The position numbers and the translations under genes are program-made. Source: Streptomyces sp. NBC_00448 (GTDB lineage Bacteria; Actinomycetota; Actinomycetes; Streptomycetales; Streptomycetaceae). From it: a stretch of 64,000 nt of DNA. Where the stretch lies: contig NZ_CP107913.1 of the NCBI RefSeq assembly GCF_036014115.1, forward strand, positions 8,053,501 to 8,117,500, in the 5' to 3' direction. This document shows positions 24,717 through 32,808 of the stretch, piece after piece (the stretch's first letter is position 1; each line of letters opens with the position of its first letter). The notes beneath the pieces were generated by a model. It worked only from the letters and a program-made list of their open reading frames with translations, was not told where the DNA came from and ran no database searches.

Positions 24717-25580
24717 ATGTCGAACACGAGGTACTCCGAACTCGGCGGCTTCCTGCGTTCGCGACGCGAGCGGATTCGCCCCGAGGAGGTCGGGCTCGCG
24801 CCCGGCCCGCGGCGCCGCGTCCCCGGTCTGCGTCGCGACGAGGTCGCCGTTCTGGCCGGCGCCTCGGTGGAGTACTACACCGAGCTCGAGCGCGGTGCCG
24901 GCTCGCAGCCCTCCGACCAGATGCTCGCCGCGCTCGCCCGCGCCCTGCGCCTCAGTCGCGACGAACGCGACCACCTGTACCGGTTGGCGAACCGCCCGAT
25001 CCCGCCCCAGGGCGGGACGGCGTCGCACGTCCACCCTGCGATGCTCGATTTGCTGACACGAATCGACGGGACCCCGGCGATGGTGAGCACCGACCTGCAC
25101 ACCGTCCTGGTCCAGAACCCGCTCGCCCTCGCGATGCTCGGCGACCTGTCCGCGCACCACGGCCGCGCGGCGAGCTTCATCCACCGATGGTTCACCGACC
25201 CGGCCTCGCGGCAGATCTACCCGCAGGAGGACCTCGCCCCGCAGTCACGCTCGTTCGTCGCCGACCTGCGCGCGGCAGTCGGGCGACGCAGCCCGGGCGA
25301 CGCCGAGGCGACCGACCTGGTGGACGAGCTGCTGCAGCGGTCGCCGGAGTTCCAGGCGCTGTGGGCCGACCAGGACGTGGAGGTGCGCAGAGACGAGCGC
25401 AAGCGGATCGTCCACCCCACCGTCGGCTTGCTCGACCTCGACTGCCTCAGCCTCTTCAGCGAGGACAGCCGCCAGCGGTTGCTCTGGTTCACCCCGCGCG
25501 CCGGGACCGGCACCGCCGAGAAGCTCGCGCTGCTGACCGTCGTGGGCACGCAGGCGATGCGAGCCGAACCAGTCCGTTGA
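24717..25580 (+). CDS. XRE family regulator with MmyB-like ligand-binding domain
   Basis: A 287-residue regulator. The N-terminal helix-turn-helix (about residues 8-75) has the hallmark GLRRDEVAVLAGASVEYYTELERG. The remainder (about 105-280) is a PAS-like MmyB ligand-binding domain with the typical VLVQNPLA and LLDLDCL stretches. GGAGG lies eight bases before the ATG at 24717. It is divergent from an SDR gene, which I take to be its target. Confidence 0.92.
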   Translation: MSNTRYSELGGFLRSRRERIRPEEVGLAPGPRRRVPGLRRDEVAVLAGASVEYYTELERGAGSQPSDQMLAALARALRLSRDERDHLYRLANRPIPPQGGTASHVHPAMLDLLTRIDGTPAMVSTDLHTVLVQNPLALAMLGDLSAHHGRAASFIHRWFTDPASRQIYPQEDLAPQSRSFVADLRAAVGRRSPGDAEATDLVDELLQRSPEFQALWADQDVEVRRDERKRIVHPTVGLLDLDCLSLFSEDSRQRLLWFTPRAGTGTAEKLALLTVVGTQAMRAEPVR

Positions 25581-25731
25581 ACCGATCGAGGAGGTACCGG
25601 TCGAGCGACGGATGCGACCGGCCGATCGTCACCTTCCAGCGCCGCCGGCCTTGGTGCGTGACGCCGCCGTCGGATCAGACGCGGGTGGCTGTCGTCCGCA
25701 CGGCACTCGTCGTCCGGCAGGAAGGAAGCGG

Positions 25732-26835
25732 ATGACCGACCGTGGCCTGCCCGATGTCGGCACGATCGAGGCCGTCCTGGCATCTCATGAGGGCGCGTGG
25801 GCAGCCGGAACGCGGGTGCTCTCGGTGCGGGACCTGTCGCCGGGGCTGGGACAGGCAGCGGTTCTCGGGGTGAGCGCCACGGCTCCGGACGGTCGCCCGT
25901 CCCGGTGGATCGTCAAGATCCCCGGTTGGGGCCACCGGTCCCTGCTCGACTCGCGTGATGGTCAACTGGACCGCCGCGAAGCCCACTTCTTCGGCAGCGG
26001 CATCCCCGCTGCGCTGCCCAGCGGCCTGGCCACACCGCCGGACGCGATCGTGGTGCGGCACGACGGGCGCGTGTGGATGGTGATGCGCGACATCGGTGCC
26101 GCCCTGCACCGGCCCTGGACTCCCGCCGCCGCCACAACGGCTGCGCTGCGCACCGCGCAGCTGTACGTCCCAGGGGCCTTGGAGCCCGGCCTCCTCGACG
26201 CCCCCTGGCTGGAGCGCGACGGCCATGCCGCGTACACCCACCACGTCCCGGCCGGTCGCGACAACCTCGACGCCCTTGCCCACGAGCCGCAGCTCAAGGC
26301 GCTGTTCACCCGCAAGCAGGTCCACGCCCTGCACACCTGCCTGGACGCGGCCGCGGAGCTGAACTCGCGCGCCGCCACGCTGCCCGGCACTCTCGTCCAC
26401 GGCGATCTCACGCCACGCAATGCCGGCCTGGACACGGACGGTGCCCTCGTCCTCATCGACTGGGAACACGTCGGCGTCGGCCCGGTGGGCTTCGACCTGG
26501 GCACCTTCGTCTCCCTCTACCGCGTCTTCGGCGGCCACGGCGAGCTGGACGAGCGAGCCCTCCTTGCGGACTACGGCCAAGCCCTCAGCGACCTGGCCGG
26601 CACCGAACTGCGCCACTCCGCCGCCCTGGGCTTCGCCACCGTCCACCTCACCTGGGGACTGCACCTGCGTCTCGGCCCCGGCCTGACGGCGGTACGCCGG
26701 GGCTTCCACCGCGAGAACCCGGGAGAACTCGCCGCACACCTCGACGACATCCGCTCGGGATGCCTGCGTGCCCTGTCCTGGGCACCCGCGGCGGGAGTAT
26801 CCGCCGGGGATGGCAGTGGGCTGGGGGCAACGTGA
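25732..26835 (+). CDS. Aminoglycoside phosphotransferase family protein
   Basis: A 367-residue APH-fold protein. The catalytic Asp225 lies in LVHGDLTPRN and the metal-binding Asp243 in LIDWEH. The N-lobe contains the WIVKIPG strand with a nucleotide-binding Lys. The substrate is unknown, and homologues include kinases of many small molecules. The ATG at 25732 is preceded by GGAAGGAAG; upstream in-frame sequence is Arg/Pro-rich and unlike the family. A GntR regulator follows 39 bases downstream on the same strand and may be co-transcribed. Confidence 0.85.
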   Translation: MTDRGLPDVGTIEAVLASHEGAWAAGTRVLSVRDLSPGLGQAAVLGVSATAPDGRPSRWIVKIPGWGHRSLLDSRDGQLDRREAHFFGSGIPAALPSGLATPPDAIVVRHDGRVWMVMRDIGAALHRPWTPAAATTAALRTAQLYVPGALEPGLLDAPWLERDGHAAYTHHVPAGRDNLDALAHEPQLKALFTRKQVHALHTCLDAAAELNSRAATLPGTLVHGDLTPRNAGLDTDGALVLIDWEHVGVGPVGFDLGTFVSLYRVFGGHGELDERALLADYGQALSDLAGTELRHSAALGFATVHLTWGLHLRLGPGLTAVRRGFHRENPGELAAHLDDIRSGCLRALSWAPAAGVSAGDGSGLGAT

Positions 26836-26874
26836 CATTGTATTCTGGCGGTCACGTGTGTGGGAGGGTCGGTC

Positions 26875-27579
26875 ATGGGTCATTTGTCGTCTCGCAGTGC
26901 CATTCCGGTGCGGGAGAACCTGCGCGACCAGGTGGCCAACGCTCTGCGTGCCGCTCTCGTCGCGGGGGAGCTGCGGCCTGGTGTGGTGTATTCCGCGCCC
27001 ACCCTCGCCGTCGATCTCGGGGTGTCGGCCACGCCGGTGCGGGAGGCGATGCTCGATCTGGCCCGGGAGGGGCTGGTCGAGGCGGTGCGGAACAAGGGTT
27101 TCCGGATCACGGAGGTCACCGAGCGGGAACTGGACGAGTACACCGAGATCCGCGAGCTGATCGAGGTTCCGACGATCGGACGTGTCACGGCCGTGGCCGG
27201 CGCCGAGCAGTTGGAGGCGCTGCGCCCGCTGGCCGAGGAGGTCGTCCAGGGTGCCCGGCGGCATGACCTGATCGCGTATCTGGAGGCGGACCGGCGCTTC
27301 CACCTCGGGTTGCTGGGCCTTGCCGGCAACGCCCACCTCGTCCAGGTGGTGGGCGACCTCCGCAAGCGCTCGCGGCTGTACGGGCTCACCGCGCTGGACG
27401 CGAAGGGCCGCCTGGTGGAGTCCGCCGAGGAGCACCTCGAACTGCTCGACCTCATGCTCGCCGGGGACGTCGAGGGCGCGCAGGCGTGCATGCGGCGCCA
27501 CCTCGGCAACGTCCGCTCCCTGTGGGCCGACGCCCCGGAGGGGGCCCCGTCCGCCGGGCTCGATCGCGGCACGAGCTGA
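26875..27579 (+). CDS. GntR family regulator, FadR/FCD subfamily
   Basis: A 234-residue regulator. The N-terminal winged helix (about 10-75) has the family signature YSAPTLAVDLGVSATPVREAML. The C-terminal FCD domain (about 85-215) is helical, with the metal-binding His residues in RRFHLGLLGLAGN and the late EEHLELLD. Such proteins respond to carboxylic acids or sugar acids. GGGAGGG lies six bases before the ATG at 26875. An ATTGTATTC-like AT-rich stretch just upstream could be its promoter or operator. It converges on a LysR gene with a strong terminator in the 36-base gap. Confidence 0.92.
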   Translation: MGHLSSRSAIPVRENLRDQVANALRAALVAGELRPGVVYSAPTLAVDLGVSATPVREAMLDLAREGLVEAVRNKGFRITEVTERELDEYTEIRELIEVPTIGRVTAVAGAEQLEALRPLAEEVVQGARRHDLIAYLEADRRFHLGLLGLAGNAHLVQVVGDLRKRSRLYGLTALDAKGRLVESAEEHLELLDLMLAGDVEGAQACMRRHLGNVRSLWADAPEGAPSAGLDRGTS

Positions 27580-27588
27580 CGGCATGAC

Positions 27589-27614
27589 GCGGCCCCGGCA
27601 CGCGCCGGGGCCGC
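27589..27614. terminator. Compact bidirectional terminator
   Basis: Perfect 11-bp arms GCGGCCCCGGC (27589-27599) and GCCGGGGCCGC (27604-27614) with the 4-base loop ACGC, squeezed between the stops of the convergent GntR and LysR genes. Confidence 0.85.
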
Positions 27615-27615
27615 C

Positions 27616-28575
27616 TCACGTCCGCGGGGTCCGGTAGTGGCGGGCGGCCCACGCCTGGAAGTGCGGTGCCCGGGCGATGAGTTCCTCGTAGGCGGCCAGG
27701 GCCGCGCGGAAGACGGTCTCCGCGACCTCGCCGGACACCCGCTCGCGATGCCACACCAGTACGTAGCGGCACCACAGGGGCGTGCCGGCCAGGGGCTTGA
27801 CGATCACCCCGGGAATCGGCCGGCACGTCGCCTGGACGATGGAGATCCCCAGCCCGTCCGCGATCATCCGCTGCAACTCGTCCCGGTCGCCGAGGAATTC
27901 ATGCACCGTCGGCGGGGTGAAGCCGGCCGCCCGGAAGGCGTCGTAGCAGACACCGGGCCAGCCGGCACCGTCGTCGGGGGTCAGGAACCAGGCGTCACCG
28001 GCGAGTTCGATCAGCGGCACGTCCAGCCGGCCGCGGGCCGGGTGCGTGGTGGGCAGGGCCACGAAACTGGGCTCGGTGACGATCCCTCGGCGGGCCAGGG
28101 CCGCGGAGTGCGCCAACTCGCGTCCCGGGTAGTCGACCGCGACGCCGACGTCCACCTTGCCGTCCTCGATCAGCTCGACGATCTCGGCCGAGGAGTACAC
28201 GCTGCTCACCTGCGCGGCGAGGGTCGGCAGGACGGCGCGCGCCCGCTGCAGCATGCCGGGCAGGATCGGCGTGTTCGTCGCGGCCAGCCGCAGCACCCGG
28301 TCGGCCCCGGGCCGGCCGGCGGTGGACCGCCGCCCGATCGCGTCGGCCAGCGCCACCACCTCGCGCGCCTGCACCACCACCTCGACCCCGAAGCCCGTCG
28401 GTGTCACCCCGGAACTGCCCCTGACGAACAGGTCCTCGCCCATCAGCCGCTCGATGCGCTTCAGCTGGTTGCTGACCGCGGGCTGCGAGCACCCCAGGAC
28501 GGTGGCGGTTCTGCCGAGGCTCATCGTGTCGGCGATCGTGCACAGCATCCGCAGGTGTCGGAGTTCGAGTTCCAT
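27616..28575 (-). CDS. LysR family transcriptional regulator
   Basis: A 319-residue LysR-type regulator. The N-terminal winged helix (about 1-65) shows the usual LRMLCTIADTMSLGRTATVLGCSQPAVSNQLKRIE pattern, here with GCSQPAVSNQLKR as recognition helix; the effector domain spans about 95-300. The ATG at 28575 begins the conserved MELELRHLR. It lies 125 bases downstream of the 4-hydroxybenzoate hydroxylase gene on the same strand and is the obvious candidate regulator for it, although the usual divergent layout is absent. Confidence 0.9.
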   Translation of the reverse strand: MELELRHLRMLCTIADTMSLGRTATVLGCSQPAVSNQLKRIERLMGEDLFVRGSSGVTPTGFGVEVVVQAREVVALADAIGRRSTAGRPGADRVLRLAATNTPILPGMLQRARAVLPTLAAQVSSVYSSAEIVELIEDGKVDVGVAVDYPGRELAHSAALARRGIVTEPSFVALPTTHPARGRLDVPLIELAGDAWFLTPDDGAGWPGVCYDAFRAAGFTPPTVHEFLGDRDELQRMIADGLGISIVQATCRPIPGVIVKPLAGTPLWCRYVLVWHRERVSGEVAETVFRAALAAYEELIARAPHFQAWAARHYRTPRT

Positions 28576-28700
28576 CAGCCAGCCCACCCCCCGCCCCAGG
28601 TCTCTCAGGAATGTGCCAATTTTACGGCCGATCTTGGGTTTTGGAGGTTCTGCTGCGGGCCGGGAGCCGGTTGGCGAAGGAAGCGGTCGGGGCGGGAGGT

Positions 28701-29891
28701 TCAGATGCCGACGTAGTTCTCGGCGAAGTAGTCCTGGTGGCTGCGCAGATCCCGCAGGCTCATCAGCCGCGCGCGTTGCAGCGCGCGCTGGAAGACGGCT
28801 TCGTCGTCGTCGCCGGCAGGGCCGTGCAGAAGGTTGATCATCCAGTGCGAGAACTCCTGGGCGTGCCACAGGCGCGGCAGGCAGTCCCGCGAGTACCGGG
28901 CGAGCCCGCGCGGGTCGTCCCCGACCAGCGCGTCGACGAGCGCCCTGGCCAGCGTGTCCGCTGCCATGATGGCGAGGTTGGCGCCCTTGGCGGCGGACGG
29001 GCTGATCAGGGCGGCGGCGTCGCCGGCCAGGAACAGCCGCCCGTGCTGGAGGGGTTCACGGACCTCGGAACTCAGATCCACGGTCGTCCGCTCCAGGATC
29101 GGCCCCTCGTGCAGGGGCTCGTACTGCGCGGTGCGCATCCTGACGGCCAGTTCGTCCCAGATCCGCCGCTCGCCCCACTCCTCGGGGTCCTCGCCGCGCG
29201 GCACCTGGAGGTAGTAGCGGGTGACCGTGGAGCTGCGTGCCATGTGGCCGGCGAACCCGCGGTCGTGCACGGCGTAGGTCACCGCGGCCATGCTCGGCGG
29301 CGCCTGCGCCAGGATCGCCAGCCAGGTCACGCCGTGATACCGCCGGTACTCGCGGGCCGCGCCGGCGGGCAGCGCGCGCCGGGCGACGCCGTGCCGGCCG
29401 TCGCACCCGGCCAGGTACGCCCCGGACAGCCGGAAGGCCGTCCCGTCGGGACCGGCGCACTCCACCGACGGCCGGTCGGTGTCGATGCCGTGCAGCCCGG
29501 TCACCGCCGTGTCGAAGCGGATCTCGCCGCCGCGGTCCAGGAACGCGGTGATCAGGTCGGCGACCAGGTCCTGCTGCGGGTAGACCGTCAGCGGCTGACG
29601 GTGCCCCAGCGCTCCGTAGTTCAGCTCGAACTGCCCGTGCTCGCCGCGGAAGGCACACGTGTCATGGCGCTCCCCGCGGGCCCGCAACCCCGCGGCGAGC
29701 CCGTTCTCCTCCAGGACGCGGACGCTGTGGGGCGCCAGGAACCCCGCCCGGGCCCGCCGTTCCACGTGCGCGCGGCTCTGCCGCTCCACGATCACGCACG
29801 TGACGCCCGCCGCCCGCAGCAGGTTGCCGAGCACCAGTCCCGCGGGCCCGGCGCCGACCACCACCACCTGGGCGTCCCTGGACGCGAGCAT
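28701..29891 (-). CDS. pobA: 4-hydroxybenzoate 3-monooxygenase
   Basis: A 396-residue FAD monooxygenase that converts 4-hydroxybenzoate to protocatechuate with NADPH and oxygen. The ADP-binding motif GAGPAG is near residue 13, the DG motif is present in the CDGRHG segment near residue 160, and the second FAD motif GDAAALISPSAAKGAN is near 285-300. Length and the SPSAAKGANLA stretch agree with PobA (394). The ATG at 29891 follows a GGGGGG ribosome site. No protocatechuate ring-cleavage genes are adjacent, so the product must enter the beta-ketoadipate pathway encoded elsewhere. Confidence 0.92.
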   Translation of the reverse strand: MLASRDAQVVVVGAGPAGLVLGNLLRAAGVTCVIVERQSRAHVERRARAGFLAPHSVRVLEENGLAAGLRARGERHDTCAFRGEHGQFELNYGALGHRQPLTVYPQQDLVADLITAFLDRGGEIRFDTAVTGLHGIDTDRPSVECAGPDGTAFRLSGAYLAGCDGRHGVARRALPAGAAREYRRYHGVTWLAILAQAPPSMAAVTYAVHDRGFAGHMARSSTVTRYYLQVPRGEDPEEWGERRIWDELAVRMRTAQYEPLHEGPILERTTVDLSSEVREPLQHGRLFLAGDAAALISPSAAKGANLAIMAADTLARALVDALVGDDPRGLARYSRDCLPRLWHAQEFSHWMINLLHGPAGDDDEAVFQRALQRARLMSLRDLRSHQDYFAENYVGI

Positions 29892-30116
29892 GCCTGTTTC
29901 CCCCCAACTCGGCTCACCTCGGGGCACGTTCGCCGCTCACGGCGAGCGATTTCGGTGAAGCTCTCCCCAACGGTAACCGGCGGGCGTGGCCCGAGCCCGG
30001 CTGTCACGCCGATCGTGCCCCTCCGTCCCCCGTTCGGTGCCGGGCAGGGCAACGGGCGGGCCCGTCGGGGCCGGCGGCGGCGGTCGGCGGGAGGCGGTCG
30101 GCGGTCGGCGGGACCG

Positions 30117-32432
30117 TCAGTCCGACTTCGGCGGCTTCTGCGCGTCGAAGGCGAAGAGGGTGTTGTCGGCCGCGGCCACGATCACCTCACGCCCGGCGAG
30201 GGCCACGCGCGGGCTCGCGCCCTGCTCGCCGGTCAAACCGTCGGCCCGCGGGTCCGTGGTCCAGAGGGTCCTGCCGTCGGACGGGGACAGCGCGACCACC
30301 CGGCCGGTGGCCGAGCTGAAGTACAGCGCGCCGGTTCCCGCGGCCGGTCCCGACGCGCCCTCCACGGCAGTCTGCCGCGACCACTTCTTCCGGCCGGTCA
30401 GGGGGTCGAGCGCGGTGACCAGACCGGTCTGCCCGCTCACATAGACGGTGCCGCCGGCCATGCCGGGCGTCCCCTCGTACACCTTGGCCAGCGGGGTGTA
30501 GGTGACCGTCCGCGCGACAGGGTCCACCCGCACCACCCTGTCGTAGCCGGCCGGCGCCGGTCCCGACATGTGCTCCTGGAGGAGTACGAGCTTGCCGTCG
30601 GCGACGCCTATCGGCACGGCGGGGGCCTTCACGTCGATCGCGAGGGGCCTGCCCAGCTTCCCCGAAGCGCGGTCGACCGTGTACAGGGTGGGGTGGCGCA
30701 CGTCCAGGTCGTCCACCTCCGCACGCGTCGCGCACATCGCGAGGAGCCGCGAGCCCGCCAGGACGGGAGAGCACTGCCGGTCCGCGGGGAACGGGGTCTT
30801 CCACAGGACGTGACCGCTGTGCGCGTCCCGGGCCTCGAGGCGGGTGTCGGCCGCGTTGACCGTCACGACGGCGGAGCCGAACACGAGGGCCTCCTCGGTC
30901 CGCGACGTGACGGCCGCCGACTGGTCGCCCGATGCGACGGACCACAGCTCCCGGCCGCTGTTCGCGTCGACGGCCACCACCTCGGTGGGCGGGTCCTGCG
31001 GGGCGTCCTCGGCGGCGAGGCGGTAACCGATCACCGTGTCGTCGGTGGCGCCGACCATGTGCATGCCCTGGGAGGGCACGCCCGGGCTCTTCACCGTCCA
31101 CACCCGCGAGCCGTCCGCGGCCCTGATCCGGGTCGCGACCACACCGCCGCCCCCGCAGTACACCGCGTCGCCGTGCGTGACGCACCGCAGCTCGTCGGGG
31201 ACGCCCGCGCCGCCCCGCACGGTCATGTGCCACGGCGCGAAGCCGTCCGGAAGCGAGCCGACCGGCGCCGCGACGCCGGTGACCTTGTCGCCGACGTTCT
31301 TGCCCTGGTCGCCGCCGCTGTTCCCGCCGAGGCCGCCCGCCTGGAGCGCGGCGATCCCCCCGCCGATCGCCGCGACCGCGACCGCGGCCGCGAGCACCGG
31401 ACGCCAACGGCGGCGCAGACGGCGGCCGGTGGGGGCTTCGGTGTCCCCGGTGCCGGAACCGGCCGGGGAGTTCGGCGTCGGGGAGTGCGGTGTCGAGGCG
31501 TTCGGTGCCGATTCGTTCGGTGTCGAGGCGTTCGGCGCCGGGGTGGGCGGCGTCGCGAGGTGATGCTGGGTGATCACGTCACGGGTGTGGCCCGCGACGA
31601 ACCCGCTCGGCTCGGTCCCGCCGAGGTCGACCGGCAGGTCCCGCAGCAGCACGAGGAGTTCGTCCGCCGAGGGGCGCCCCTCGGGCTCCTTGTCCAGGCA
31701 CGACTCGACGACCGCGCGCAAGGCCGCCGGTACGGCATCCAGCGACGGCTCCTCGTGCACCACCTGGTACGCCGTCATGTAGGGGCTGTCCGCGTCGAAG
31801 GGACCGTGGCCCGTCGCCGCGTACACCAGCAGCGTCCCCAGCGAGAAGACGTCGGACCGAGGCCCCACGCCACGCGGCGCCTGGAGTTGCTCCGGCGACA
31901 TGAACGGCGGCGTGCCGATGACCCGCCCGGTCATGGTCAGCGTCTGCTGGTCGACGGCGCGCGAGATGCCGAAGTCGATGACGCGCGGGCCCTCGGGGGA
32001 GAGCACGACGTTCGAGGGCTTGAGGTCACGGTGGACGACACCCACCCGGTGGATGTCGCGCAGCGCCTCCGCCAGCCCGATGGCGAGCCTTCTCAGCTCC
32101 GCCCCGTCCAGCGGGCCCTTCGCGGCGATGTGCTGGGCGAGCGTGTGCCCCTCGATGTAGGTCGTCGCCATCCACGGCTGCTCGTCCTCGGTGTCGGCGT
32201 CGACCACGGCGGCGGTGAACGCGCCGCTGACCCGCCGCGCCGCCGCCACCTCCTGCCGGAACCGGATGCGGAACTCCTCGTCCCCGGCGAACTGCTGGTG
32301 GATCAGCTTGATCGCCACGGCCCGCCCCGAACTCGTCCGGGCCAGGAAGACCGTGCCCATGCCACCCGAGCCGAGGCGTGCCTCAAGCGGATAGCCGCCG
32401 ATCTCGGCTGGGTCCCCTCCGCGCAGCGACAC
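30117..32432 (-). CDS. Ser/Thr protein kinase with extracellular PQQ-like beta-propeller
   Basis: A 771-residue membrane kinase. The cytosolic kinase domain (about 10-265) has the G-loop GSGGMG, Lys42 in AIKL, HRDLKPSN (His134 onward) and DFG (153-155). A Pro/Ser/Thr/Asn-rich linker (about 290-340) leads to one membrane segment (about 343-365). The extracellular part (about 400-770) is built of repeated blades with the GxLYW/GxVYVS patterns of PQQ-binding-like propellers, a fusion common in streptomycetes and thought to sense ligands outside the cell. The start is set at GTG 32432 because AGGAGG lies nine bases before it and the protein then opens SLRGGDP as in relatives; the ATG at 32468 is the alternative. 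Confidence 0.92.
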   Translation of the reverse strand: MSLRGGDPAEIGGYPLEARLGSGGMGTVFLARTSSGRAVAIKLIHQQFAGDEEFRIRFRQEVAAARRVSGAFTAAVVDADTEDEQPWMATTYIEGHTLAQHIAAKGPLDGAELRRLAIGLAEALRDIHRVGVVHRDLKPSNVVLSPEGPRVIDFGISRAVDQQTLTMTGRVIGTPPFMSPEQLQAPRGVGPRSDVFSLGTLLVYAATGHGPFDADSPYMTAYQVVHEEPSLDAVPAALRAVVESCLDKEPEGRPSADELLVLLRDLPVDLGGTEPSGFVAGHTRDVITQHHLATPPTPAPNASTPNESAPNASTPHSPTPNSPAGSGTGDTEAPTGRRLRRRWRPVLAAAVAVAAIGGGIAALQAGGLGGNSGGDQGKNVGDKVTGVAAPVGSLPDGFAPWHMTVRGGAGVPDELRCVTHGDAVYCGGGGVVATRIRAADGSRVWTVKSPGVPSQGMHMVGATDDTVIGYRLAAEDAPQDPPTEVVAVDANSGRELWSVASGDQSAAVTSRTEEALVFGSAVVTVNAADTRLEARDAHSGHVLWKTPFPADRQCSPVLAGSRLLAMCATRAEVDDLDVRHPTLYTVDRASGKLGRPLAIDVKAPAVPIGVADGKLVLLQEHMSGPAPAGYDRVVRVDPVARTVTYTPLAKVYEGTPGMAGGTVYVSGQTGLVTALDPLTGRKKWSRQTAVEGASGPAAGTGALYFSSATGRVVALSPSDGRTLWTTDPRADGLTGEQGASPRVALAGREVIVAAADNTLFAFDAQKPPKSD

Positions 32433-32808
32433 TCTTCCCGTCCTCCTGTCCCCGTGTGTCTCCGCCATCACGGGCCCGCGTACCTGTCCTGCACACAAAC
32501 TAGCCGCAGTGCGGTGCGGCAGGCCAAAGCGGGTGACGAACGGGGAGCCCGGGGGGCGCTTCGTCGCCCGCCCGGTTCGGGGGAGTCCTGCTCGGCGACT
32601 GTCAGGTACGCCGAGCAGGACCGATCAGGTGGTGCCGCCGGACACGTCCGTTCCCACCGTACAGATCGATCGGCGCCGGCCGCGGCCGACCCCCTTGGAT
32701 ACCCGCCTTGAATACCCGCCTTGGACAAGCGCATTGGATACGCGCCCGCGTGGAGCGACCCCGCGCCACCCGGTCCGGGCCGCGGCCCCGGCAACCGCCC
32801 GCACCCTG
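32433..32808. other. Kinase upstream region with terminator hairpin and short direct repeats
   Basis: The 376-base gap holds no gene. A 13-bp perfect inverted repeat, GTCCTGCTCGGCG at 32585-32597 and its complement at 32609-32621, is a good terminator for the HSP90-TPR operon arriving from the right. ATACCCGCCTTG occurs twice in close succession near 32698-32722. The stretch from 32433 to about 32580 should hold the kinase promoter. Confidence 0.55.
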